Both the position numbers and the translations under genes were made by a program. From the NCBI RefSeq assembly GCF_000018045.1, contig NC_009792.1, positions 4,464,001 to 4,528,000 on the forward strand: a DNA stretch of 64,000 nt, in the 5' to 3' direction. Under the pieces are notes generated by a model that did not search any database, had not been told where the DNA came from, and saw only the letters and a list, made by a program, of their open reading frames with translations. The first letter of the stretch is position 1. Each line of letters begins with the position of its first letter. Source of the stretch: Citrobacter koseri ATCC BAA-895 (GTDB lineage Bacteria; Pseudomonadota; Gammaproteobacteria; Enterobacterales; Enterobacteriaceae). Of this stretch, positions 17,180 through 24,952 are shown piece by piece.

Positions 17180-18289
17180 TTATTTGGCAACGGTCGATGA
17201 GCCGTCGGCATGCCACTGGAAGACACCAAACTCAAATCCCTTCAGATCGCCTTTTTCATCCCAGTTCAGCGGCCCAATCACGGTATCAGCCCCGTGTGCT
17301 TTCAGATCTTTCACCAGATCGAGCGGCGCTTTGCTGCCGGTACGATCCATTGCGGTTGCCAGCGACTGCACCGCAGCGTAAGTGATCCACACGTAAGGGC
17401 CGGTAGGATCTTTTTTGTCGGCTTTAAGGGCATCGACAATGCCTTTGTTCGCCGGGTCCTGGTCATAGCGTTTTGGCATCGTCACCAGCATGCCTTCTGC
17501 CGCCGCGCCAGCAATGTTGGACAGTGAGGCATTGCCCACGCCCTCTGGCCCCATAAACTGGGTTTTCAGGCCGATAGCGCGCGCCTGGCGCAGCATCTGG
17601 CCCATTTCCGGGTAGTAACCGCCGTAATAAACGAAGTCGATATTCTCTTTTTGCAGGCGGGCAATTAGTGCGGAAAAGTCTTTCTCGCCAGCGGTAATCC
17701 CGTCAAAGAACACGATATTGGCGTTGCCCGCTTTCAGGCTGTCCTGTACGGAACGCGCCAGACCTTCACCGTACTGCTGCTTATCGTGAATAATGGCGAT
17801 ACGCTGCGGCTTCACTTTCTCAAGAATGTATTTCGCCGCCGTTGGCCCCTGGGAGGAGTCCAGGCCCGCCGTACGCATGATGTGTTCGTAGCCGCGCTGC
17901 GTCAGCTCCGGGTTTGTGGCGCCCGGGGAGATCATCAGGATGCCTTCATCTTCATAGATATCAGACGCGGGCTGTGTGGAAGAGGAGCACAGGTGGCCGA
18001 TAACGTACTGAATGCCGTCGTTGACGATTTTGTTCGCCACCGCGACAGCCTGTTTCGGGTCACAGGCGTCGTCATACTCAACGCCCACCAGCTTATCGCC
18101 TTTGATGCCGCCTTTGGCGTTGATGTCTTTAATGGCCTGACGCGCGCCGTTAAATTCCATATCGCCCCACTGCGCTACCGGGCCGGACATCGCCCCGACA
18201 ACGGCGACTTTAATATCGTCCGCCATTGCCGTATGCGACATCGCCAGTGCAACCACTCCTGCGATGATCGTTTTCGCATTCCGTTTCAT
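17180..18289 (-). CDS. livK: LivK, leucine-specific periplasmic binding protein
   Basis: 369 aa, E. coli length. The signal peptide KTIIAGVVALAMSHTAMA ends before DDIKVAVVGAMSGPVAQWGD. The CDPKQAVAVANKIVNDG region has the conserved Cys pair (CDP...HLCSS). It gives LivHMGF specificity for leucine. Close paralogue of livJ 1 kb away; the two are told apart by E. coli similarity (LivK has QWGDMEFNGARQAIKD, LivJ QYGDQEFTGAEQA) and by position. Confidence 0.95.
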   Translation of the reverse strand: MKRNAKTIIAGVVALAMSHTAMADDIKVAVVGAMSGPVAQWGDMEFNGARQAIKDINAKGGIKGDKLVGVEYDDACDPKQAVAVANKIVNDGIQYVIGHLCSSSTQPASDIYEDEGILMISPGATNPELTQRGYEHIMRTAGLDSSQGPTAAKYILEKVKPQRIAIIHDKQQYGEGLARSVQDSLKAGNANIVFFDGITAGEKDFSALIARLQKENIDFVYYGGYYPEMGQMLRQARAIGLKTQFMGPEGVGNASLSNIAGAAAEGMLVTMPKRYDQDPANKGIVDALKADKKDPTGPYVWITYAAVQSLATAMDRTGSKAPLDLVKDLKAHGADTVIGPLNWDEKGDLKGFEFGVFQWHADGSSTVAK

Positions 18290-18315
18290 TTACTGAATCC
18301 CCATTCGTGACGTTA

Positions 18316-18440
18316 TTACACTTCATCCTTCACGCTGCCCCGGTGTTGGCTACGTGCGTTCACCCCAGTCACTAACTTATGTAAGCACCTGGGGATTCAC
18401 GCTCTTACCGCCTTGATGCACCTTGAATGATTTTGTGTAT
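18316..18440 (-). repeat. MITE-like intergenic repeat, copy 2 (short form, reverse orientation)
   Basis: Read on the minus strand it begins ATACACAAAATCATTCAAGG and contains GCATCAAGGCGG, GAATCCCCAGG...TGACTGGGGTG and GTAGCCAACA. It ends GTGAAGGATGAAGTGTAA. These blocks match copy 1 at 490-685 in order, but without its extra hairpin insert. It is in the 545-bp gap between livK and panM. Confidence 0.7.
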
Positions 18441-18834
18441 ATATTTTGTATTTATGTGGTTAAAAAGCAGACTGTGCTTTTTTTGAACTATGCTATTTTT
18501 ACCTGTTGCATTAATGGTTTAGCACAGTTTTTTATGCAAAATCAGAGTAAACACTCTATTTTTCAGTCGATTAAGAAAAGATAATATTCTGATTTCAGCT
18601 ATAGATAAACAAAAAAAAGCGCACTTGTCAGCATAAAATAACGGTACAAAGGGCGGAATAAAACGCTGCCTTCCAGGGGATTATCCTGCCTGTTTTTCAT
18701 TCTCTGATGTTTCAAACTGTACTTATCGTTGCCAAAAAACTAATCGCCTGGTAAATGAAATAAAAAAGAGAAAGTGTCGGAACACATTATTTCGGTACAC
18801 TGGTTCTCTCTTTGGTGATTTGGACATGCTGTCG
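18441..18834. other. Long AT-rich regulatory gap between livK and panM
   Basis: No gene seen. It is AT-rich, which would suit Lrp-type control of livK, but I cannot point to a sure site. A small hairpin AAAGCA/TGCTTT followed by T residues lies near 18465-18486. Confidence 0.4.
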
Positions 18835-19218
18835 ATGAAGCTGACCATCGTTCGTTTAGAAAACTTTAGCGCCCAGGATCTCATCGATCTGGGTAAAATC
18901 TGGCCGGAATACTCCGCCTCGTCTTTAAGCGTAGATGATACTCACCGGATCTACGCGGCGCGTTTCAATGAGCGTCTGTTGGGCGCTGTGCGGGTAACGC
19001 TAAGCGGTACGCAAGGCGCGCTGGATTCATTGCGGGTTCGCGAGATCACGCGTCGTCGCGGCGTGGGGCAGTATCTGGTGGAAGAGGTGATCCGCAATAA
19101 TCCGGGCGTTTCAGCCTGGTGGATGGCAGATGTCGGCGTCGAAGAGCGAGGCGTAATGGCGGCGTTTATGCAGGCATTAGGGTTTACGGCGCAGGCGGAC
19201 GGCTGGGAAAAACGGTAA
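18835..19218 (+). CDS. panM: PanM (PanZ), aspartate decarboxylase maturation and control factor
   Basis: 127 aa, E. coli length. A GNAT-like fold with the acetyl-CoA loop REITRRRGVGQYLVEEV. It binds PanD and, with CoA/acetyl-CoA, promotes the self-cleavage that makes the pyruvoyl cofactor and limits pantothenate synthesis. The ATG at 18835 (MKLTIVRLE) gives the family length; TTG at 18820 and ATG at 18826 would add 5 or 3 residues. Set between livK and livJ, opposite strand, as in E. coli. Confidence 0.95.
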   Translation: MKLTIVRLENFSAQDLIDLGKIWPEYSASSLSVDDTHRIYAARFNERLLGAVRVTLSGTQGALDSLRVREITRRRGVGQYLVEEVIRNNPGVSAWWMADVGVEERGVMAAFMQALGFTAQADGWEKR

Positions 19219-19225
19219 TAAAAAA

Positions 19226-19312
19226 GCCGGATGGCGCTAACGCTTATCCGGCCTACGTGTTTCGCAACTCTCACGCAATTTTCCAGGGGGTAAGGCGAAG
19301 CCGCCACCCGGC
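19226..19312. repeat. REP pair between panM and livJ
   Basis: GCCGGATGGCGCTAACGCTTATCCGGCCTAC and, 32 bp on, an inverted unit GGTAAGGCGAAGCCGCCACCCGGC, between convergent panM and livJ. Confidence 0.88.
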
Positions 19313-19318
19313 ACTCAA

Positions 19319-20422
19319 TTACCTGGCGTCGGTTGCCGTACCGTCGGCATGCCAGGTAAAGACGCCGAACTCAAAGCCTTTCAGATCGCCCTTCTCATCC
19401 CAGGACAACGGCCCCATAACGGTTTCCACGGTATTCGCTTTCAGGTATTTGGCGATTTCAGCCGGATCGTCGGACTGATTCAGACCCGCCTGCAATGACT
19501 GCAACGCCGCGTAGGTGGTCCACACAAACGCGCCGCTTGGGTCCTGTTTCTTCGCTTTGATCGCGTCTACAATCGGTTTGTTCGCCGGAACCTGATCGTA
19601 GTTCTTCGGCTTGGTGACCAGCATCCCCTCGGCAGACTCACCGGCAATGTTAGACAGCGACACGTTCGCTACCCCTTCCGGCCCCATAAACTTCGTTTTC
19701 AGGCCAGCAGCGCGAGCCTGGCGCAGGATCTGCCCCATCTCAGGGTGATAGCCGCCATAGTACACAAAGTCGATGTTCTCTTTCTTCAGGCGCGCCACCA
19801 GGGTGGAGAAATCTTTCTCGCCGGCGGTAATCCCGTCGAAGAACACCACGTTGGCGTTGCCTTTTTTCAGGCCATCCTGCACCGCGCGCGCCAGGCCTTC
19901 ACCGTACTGCTGCTTATCGTGAATAATGGCGATGCGCTGCGGCTTCACGCTTTCCAGAATATATTTCGCCGCCGTCGGCCCCTGATCGGAGTCCAGACCG
20001 GTGGTGCGCAGGATCAGCTGATAACCGCGCGCGGTCAGTTCCGGTGCGGTCGCAGCCGGGGTAATCATCAGAATGCCTTCGTCTTCATAGATATCAGACG
20101 CAGGCTGCGTGGATGAGGAGCACAGGTGGCCGATAACATATTTAATGCCGTCGTTGACCACTTTGTTGGCTACGGCTACCGCTTGTTTCGGGTCGCAGGC
20201 ATCATCATATTTCACGGCAACCAGCTTATCGCCCTTGATGCCGCCTTTCGCGTTGATATCGGCAATCGCCTGCTCCGCGCCGGTAAATTCCTGATCGCCG
20301 TACTGCGCTACCGGGCCGGACATCGCGCCGACAACGGCCACTTTGATATCCTTAGCAAACGCCATATTGCTCAAAGACAGGGCGATACATCCTGCCAATA
20401 ACGCTTTACCCTTCATATTCAT
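19319..20422 (-). CDS. livJ: LivJ, Leu/Ile/Val periplasmic binding protein
   Basis: 367 aa, E. coli length. Signal peptide MNMKGKALLAGCIALSLSNMAFA, mature start KDIKVAVVGAMSGPVAQYGDQ. It binds leucine, isoleucine and valine and feeds LivHMGF. The ATG at 20422 was chosen because upstream in-frame ATGs would put non-signal residues in front. Monocistronic, with about 200 bp of AT-rich promoter region upstream. Confidence 0.96.
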   Translation of the reverse strand: MNMKGKALLAGCIALSLSNMAFAKDIKVAVVGAMSGPVAQYGDQEFTGAEQAIADINAKGGIKGDKLVAVKYDDACDPKQAVAVANKVVNDGIKYVIGHLCSSSTQPASDIYEDEGILMITPAATAPELTARGYQLILRTTGLDSDQGPTAAKYILESVKPQRIAIIHDKQQYGEGLARAVQDGLKKGNANVVFFDGITAGEKDFSTLVARLKKENIDFVYYGGYHPEMGQILRQARAAGLKTKFMGPEGVANVSLSNIAGESAEGMLVTKPKNYDQVPANKPIVDAIKAKKQDPSGAFVWTTYAALQSLQAGLNQSDDPAEIAKYLKANTVETVMGPLSWDEKGDLKGFEFGVFTWHADGTATDAR

Positions 20423-20628
20423 CCTGAGAATCCCCATTATTGTGGTTATTACGTATGTTGTGATGTTGTTGTTCAGCACTTTATTTCAATTAATGGTAAG
20501 CCACCCGTGCTTTAGCAGCATACTCTGCTAAAACATACCCGATTTTTATGATTTTGGAATAGCTAATTTGACAGTCAGATAACAAGTTGATGACAAAACG
20601 GGGCGCCGCCGCAACGGGCGGCGTCGGT

Positions 20629-21894
20629 TTATCGTGTCAGCGAACGCGTAATGATCTCCAGCGCTTTACGGAACTGCGCATCGGGGATCGTCAGCGGATA
20701 GAGGAAGCGGATCACGTTGCCGTAAACACCGCAGCTGAGCAGCAGCAGACCCTCCTGCAATGCGCGATCCTGCACCTGCCGGGTAAATTCCGGGGACGGC
20801 TGGCCGGTTTGCGGATCGGTAAACTCTACCGCCACCATCGAGCCCTGCGCGCGGATCTCGGCAATGGACGGGCAGGCGGCTTTCGCTTTGTTCAACACCT
20901 CAACCAGATGCTGACCAAGCTGCGTGGCGCGAGTGCAGAGATCGTCTTCTTCAATCACATCAAGCACCGCATGCGCGGCGGCCACCGCCAGCGGGTTTCC
21001 GGCGTAGGTGCCGCCAAGACCGCCCGGCGCTGGCGCATCCATCACCTCGGCGCGACCGGATACCGCCGACAGCGGCATACCGCCGGCCAGACTTTTGGCC
21101 ATCGTGATGAGATCCGGCTGAACGCCGTAGTGTTCCATCGCAAACAGTTTGCCTGTACGGGCAAAACCGGTCTGCACTTCATCGGCGATCAGCAAGATGC
21201 CGTGGGTATCGCATAACGTACGCAGCGCCTGCATGAAATCCGTTGGCGCGACGTTAAAGCCCCCTTCCCCCTGCACCGGTTCCAGGATAATGGCCGCCAC
21301 CTGGTCCGGCGCAATATCGGCTTTAAAAATCCGTTCGAGACTGTTCAGCGCATCCGCCGTGGTAACGCCATGCAAAGGATTCGGATATTGCGCGTGATAG
21401 ACCGATCCCGGGAACGGCCCAAAGCCAATTTTGTAGGGCGCGACCTTACCGGTGAGCGCCATCGTCATAAAGGTTCGCCCGTGAAACGCGCCGCCAAAGG
21501 TAATCAGCCCCGGTCGTCGGGTACAGGCGCGCGCAATTTTCACCGCGTTTTCGACCGCCTCCGCGCCGGTGGAGAAGAAAGCCGTTTTCGCCGGGCCGTT
21601 GACCGGCACGCGCTCGTTAATACGCTCGGCAAGCGTAACGTAGCTTGCATAAGGCACGATTTGATACGCGGTATGGGTAAATGACTGGAGCTGTTTTTCA
21701 ATTGCCGCGATGACTTTTGGATGACGGTGCCCGGTGTTCAACACGGCAATTCCGGCGGCGAAATCAATCACCTCATTGCCTTCAATATCCCACAGCGTGG
21801 CGTTTTCCGCTCTGTCGGCATAGAAACCGCACATCACCCCGATGCCGCGCGGCGTCGCCTGCAACCGTCTTTCATTCAGTTCGTTATTTTTCAC
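20629..21894 (-). CDS. 4-aminobutyrate-type class III aminotransferase (PuuE/GabT-like)
   Basis: 421 aa, exactly PuuE length. A PLP enzyme: GAEAVENAVKIARA binds phosphate, EVQTGFARTGK includes the Asp region (IADEVQ), and the PLP lysine is in DLITMAKSLAGGMPL. Closest by memory to E. coli PuuE, which moves the amino group of GABA to 2-oxoglutarate. The gene is absent from this spot in K-12 (livJ is followed by rpoH). No GabD- or Puu-type genes adjoin it, so the exact substrate is open. It ends 206 bp before livJ on the same strand. Confidence 0.85.
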   Translation of the reverse strand: MKNNELNERRLQATPRGIGVMCGFYADRAENATLWDIEGNEVIDFAAGIAVLNTGHRHPKVIAAIEKQLQSFTHTAYQIVPYASYVTLAERINERVPVNGPAKTAFFSTGAEAVENAVKIARACTRRPGLITFGGAFHGRTFMTMALTGKVAPYKIGFGPFPGSVYHAQYPNPLHGVTTADALNSLERIFKADIAPDQVAAIILEPVQGEGGFNVAPTDFMQALRTLCDTHGILLIADEVQTGFARTGKLFAMEHYGVQPDLITMAKSLAGGMPLSAVSGRAEVMDAPAPGGLGGTYAGNPLAVAAAHAVLDVIEEDDLCTRATQLGQHLVEVLNKAKAACPSIAEIRAQGSMVAVEFTDPQTGQPSPEFTRQVQDRALQEGLLLLSCGVYGNVIRFLYPLTIPDAQFRKALEIITRSLTR

Positions 21895-21986
21895 CTTCTC
21901 CCCCTAAGATGCGCACAACCCATCGGTAAGTGTTTGCCAGGGGGGAAGAATTCGCCAGAGCGGGGGAGAAAAAAAGCGTTATCCCC

Positions 21987-22065
21987 GTAGCCTGATAAGC
22001 GAAACGCCATCGGGCATTTATGTTTGCCTGTTTGCCGGATGGCGGCGGTGCCTTATCCGGCCTGT
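21987..22065. repeat. REP pair between rpoH and the aminotransferase
   Basis: GTAGCCTGATAAGC...GCCATCGGGC and inverted GCCGGATGGCGGC...CCTTATCCGGCCTG. Confidence 0.88.
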
Positions 22066-22069
22066 AAAA

Positions 22070-22104
22070 CAAAAAACCCCGGATTCTCATCCAGGGTTTT
22101 TCGG
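22070..22104 (-). terminator. rpoH Rho-independent terminator
   Basis: AAAAACCC-GGAT/ATCC-GGGTTTTT stem around a short loop; read on the minus strand the hairpin ends in a T run, about 20 bp after the rpoH stop. Confidence 0.85.
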
Positions 22105-22118
22105 GCACTTCGCGGAAA

Positions 22119-22973
22119 TTACGCTTCGATAGCGGCGCGCAGTTTCTTCATCGCGTTCTTTTCAAGCTGACGTACACGTTCAGCAGAAACGCCATAGCGG
22201 TCGGCCAGTTCCTGTAGCGTGGACTTATTGTCTTCGTCCAGCCAACGGGCGCGAATGATGTCCTGGCTACGCTCGTCCAGACCTTCCATTGCGTGGGTCA
22301 GTTTGTTTGCCGCCTGATCTTCCCAGTTATCCTCTTCAATGCCGTCGGCAAAGTTAGAGGTTTTATCCTGCAAATACAGCACTGGCGCCATCGGCTGGCT
22401 GTCAGACTCGTCGTCCGAAGACATGTCAAACGTCATGTCCTGCGCCGCCATACGGGATTCCATCTCGCGAACGTCTTTGCTGGTTACGCCCAGTTCGCGC
22501 GCCACCATTTCCACTTCATCCTGATTAAACCAGCCCAGACGCTGCTTGGTTTTACGCAGGTTAAAGAACAGCTTACGCTGTGCTTTGGTGGTTGCGACTT
22601 TAACGATACGCCAGTTACGCAATACGTATTCGTGGATCTCCGCTTTGATCCAGTGCACGGCGAAAGAAACCAGGCGCACACCCACTTCCGGGTTAAAACG
22701 GCGCACGGCTTTCATCAGGCCGATGTTACCTTCCTGAATCAGATCCGCCTGCGGCAGGCCATAGCCCGCATAGTTACGAGCAACATGAACAACAAAGCGC
22801 AGGTGAGACAGAATCAGCGTCTTAGCTGCTTCCAGATCGCCCTGGTAATGCAGCTTTTCAGCCAGTGCCCGTTCTTCGTCAGCCGATAACATCGGCCACG
22901 CGTTTGCAGCCCGGATGTAAGATTCCAGGTTACCAACAGGGGCTAAAGCTAAATTTTGCATTTCTTTGGTCAT
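22119..22973 (-). CDS. rpoH: RNA polymerase sigma-32 (heat shock sigma factor)
   Basis: 284 aa, E. coli length. Region 2.1-2.4 covers ILSHLRFVVHVARNYAGYG to FAVHWIKAEIHEYVLRNWR; the RpoH box QRKLFFNLR, where chaperones and FtsH act, is intact; region 4.2 ends STLQELADRYGVSAERVRQLEKNAMKKL. It directs heat-shock transcription. The E. coli gene is also controlled by an RNA thermometer spanning the start and about 200 nt of coding mRNA; the coding sequence is conserved enough to expect the same. Confidence 0.98.
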   Translation of the reverse strand: MTKEMQNLALAPVGNLESYIRAANAWPMLSADEERALAEKLHYQGDLEAAKTLILSHLRFVVHVARNYAGYGLPQADLIQEGNIGLMKAVRRFNPEVGVRLVSFAVHWIKAEIHEYVLRNWRIVKVATTKAQRKLFFNLRKTKQRLGWFNQDEVEMVARELGVTSKDVREMESRMAAQDMTFDMSSDDESDSQPMAPVLYLQDKTSNFADGIEEDNWEDQAANKLTHAMEGLDERSQDIIRARWLDEDNKSTLQELADRYGVSAERVRQLEKNAMKKLRAAIEA

Positions 22974-23065
22974 TCAAATCCTCTCAATTTATATCGTCTG
23001 GCACTGCAAATGAGCAACAAACGTGCCAGCGTTTATGAGCAACGAGAATAGCACTCACTCTTTTA

Positions 23066-23092
23066 TCAGACAGTGATTTTATCCACAAGTTC
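23066..23092 (-). promoter_or_regulatory. rpoH sigma-E (P3-type) promoter with DnaA boxes
   Basis: On the minus strand GAACTT (23092-23087), 16 bp, TCTGA (23070-23066): a textbook sigma-E promoter. A perfect DnaA box TTATCCACA (23079-23087) lies inside it and a second, TTATTCACA, is on the opposite strand at 23103-23111. E. coli rpoH has a sigma-E promoter and DnaA boxes in the same place. Confidence 0.88.
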
Positions 23093-23176
23093 AATGCAAC
23101 GTTGTGAATAAATTACGCACAAAATGTGACACCGCTATGAAAAAACACTGTGGGCAGGGGATGAGATGTTTTGATG

Positions 23177-23215
23177 CTCTTTCCCTGCGAACGGGAACTC
23201 ATTGCAGGGAAAGAG
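23177..23215. terminator. Strong hairpin between ftsX and rpoH
   Basis: A perfect 12-bp inverted repeat CTCTTTCCCTGC/GCAGGGAAAGAG with a 15-base loop, just after the ftsX stop. No T run follows. It may partly end ftsYEX transcripts, since in E. coli some rpoH transcription starts inside ftsX. Confidence 0.55.
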
Positions 23216-23230
23216 TATACCACGCTTTTA

Positions 23231-24289
23231 TTAATCGGGAGTAAAGTGACGTAAATGTTGCACAGTGGCAAGCCACGCCGCAACCCAGCCGATCATCGAG
23301 CACACCAGCAGCAGCAACAGGCACTCATCGAACGATAAGCCATTGATATCAAACTTCGTGCCGAAAACCTGCGCCACTTCCGTCACCGCTGACGACAAGC
23401 GCATCACCAAAATTTCTGACAAAATCAGTGAAAGAAATGCCCCTGAAAAACCGAGCAGAGCGCCGCCGTACAGGAACGGTCGCAGGATAAATCCATCCGT
23501 CGCGCCAATCAGTTTCTGCACGTTGATGGTGTCACGGCGGGCGAAAATGCTCAGGCGCACGCTGTTGCCGATGACGAGGAACACCGCCGCCACCATCAGC
23601 ACGCCGATCATCGCGGAAACGCGCCCTACCAGCCCGGTCAGCGCCGCCAGACGGGCAAACCAGCTGTCATCCATACGCACTTCATCAATGCCGTTAATCT
23701 GCGAGATGCGATCGCGTAGCGTATTCAGCGACTCCGTTCCCTGGAAATCCAGTTTCGGGATCACCACCGCCACTGCCGGAAGCGGATTCTCTTCCAGCAT
23801 GTCCAGCGCGCCGCCAAAGCCAGACCAGTTGCGGAACTCGCCCAATGCATCGTCGCGGGAGAGATAGTTGACCTTCTCCACCCCCTGCTCGGCCTGGAGC
23901 TGTGCGACCACCCCGGCGGCCGCGTCGTCATCCAGCGTCTTTTGCAGATAAACGGTGATCTGCGGGGACGGATAGTACTGCGTCGCCGCCTGGTTGACGT
24001 TCTTATAGACCATGTAGCAGACGCTTGGCAGCGTCAGAGAGATGGCAATCACCATCACCGTCAGAAACGTCGCCAGCGGCTTGCTTTTCAGATCCTGTAA
24101 CGCGCCCTGGAACGCATAGCGCACCTGCTCGTTAAAGACGTTGGTTTTACGCGAGTTCGGCTTTGGCGAGGGTTTTGCGCGTCTCGGCGCATTGCGGCCG
24201 CCGTCGCCGGACGAACCGCCAGATTTACGAAAACGGTCCAGTCTGCCGCCAAACTGCCTGATTTGGTTGATAGCGTCACGCTTATTCAC
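23231..24289 (-). CDS. ftsX: FtsX, membrane partner of the division ABC complex
   Basis: 352 aa from the GTG at 24289 (MNKRDAINQIRQFGGRLDRF), as in E. coli; the GTG lies inside the last codons of ftsE, coupling the two. A basic N-terminal cytoplasmic tail, then four membrane segments with a periplasmic loop (about 95-220) that activates the amidase activator EnvC, splitting septal peptidoglycan. Confidence 0.96.
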   Translation of the reverse strand: MNKRDAINQIRQFGGRLDRFRKSGGSSGDGGRNAPRRAKPSPKPNSRKTNVFNEQVRYAFQGALQDLKSKPLATFLTVMVIAISLTLPSVCYMVYKNVNQAATQYYPSPQITVYLQKTLDDDAAAGVVAQLQAEQGVEKVNYLSRDDALGEFRNWSGFGGALDMLEENPLPAVAVVIPKLDFQGTESLNTLRDRISQINGIDEVRMDDSWFARLAALTGLVGRVSAMIGVLMVAAVFLVIGNSVRLSIFARRDTINVQKLIGATDGFILRPFLYGGALLGFSGAFLSLILSEILVMRLSSAVTEVAQVFGTKFDINGLSFDECLLLLLVCSMIGWVAAWLATVQHLRHFTPD

Positions 24290-24950
24290 TGACCAGGCCT
24301 CCATGCAAATGACCTTCGCTCAGGGTGAGCATACGGTACGAACGACGGGAGATAAGCCCGATGTCGTGCGTCGCCATCAATACCGTCACCCCAACGCGGT
24401 TAAACTCTTCAAACAGACGTAAAATCCCTTCCGATAAGGCATCATCCAGGTTCCCGGTCGGTTCATCCGCCAGCAGCACCGCAGGCTTGTTCACCACCGC
24501 ACGGGCAATCCCCACGCGCTGCTGCTCACCGCCAGAGAGTTGAATGGGAAAATTCCTCGCTTTGTCCAGCAGCCCGACTTTATCCAGCGCCGCCGACACA
24601 CGACGACGGATGTCGTCCCCGCTGGCGCCAGCGATAATCAACGGGATCGCCACGTTGTCATAGACCGTACGATCCATCAGCAGGTGGTGATCCTGGAAAA
24701 TCATTCCGATCTGACGACGCAGAAACGGCACTTCACGGTTTTTCAGGCGCGTAATGTCATGCCCGCTGAAGAAGATTTTCCCGGCGCTCGGCCGTTCAAT
24801 CCCACAGATAAGCTTCAGCAGGGTACTTTTCCCCGCGCCTGAGTGACCGGTCAGAAACGCCATCTCGCCTGGCTGCATGTGGAATGTGACTCCTTGCAGC
24901 GCTTGTCTCCCACCGAGATAGGCCTTGCTGACATGTTCAAAGCGAATCAT
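24282..24950 (-). CDS. ftsE: FtsE, division ATPase
   Basis: 222 aa. Walker A GHSGAGKST, signature LSGGEQQRVGIARA, Walker B VLLADEPTGNLD, H-loop ATHD. With FtsX it controls septal cell wall cleavage. Starts 2 bp after ftsY. Confidence 0.97.
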   Translation of the reverse strand: MIRFEHVSKAYLGGRQALQGVTFHMQPGEMAFLTGHSGAGKSTLLKLICGIERPSAGKIFFSGHDITRLKNREVPFLRRQIGMIFQDHHLLMDRTVYDNVAIPLIIAGASGDDIRRRVSAALDKVGLLDKARNFPIQLSGGEQQRVGIARAVVNKPAVLLADEPTGNLDDALSEGILRLFEEFNRVGVTVLMATHDIGLISRRSYRMLTLSEGHLHGGLVSE

Positions 24951-24952
24951 TG

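Noticed and set aside
20629..21894. Calling the aminotransferase puuE outright
   Set aside because: Length and motifs fit, but there are no puu genes here and GabT/GoaG paralogues are alike; left without a symbol.
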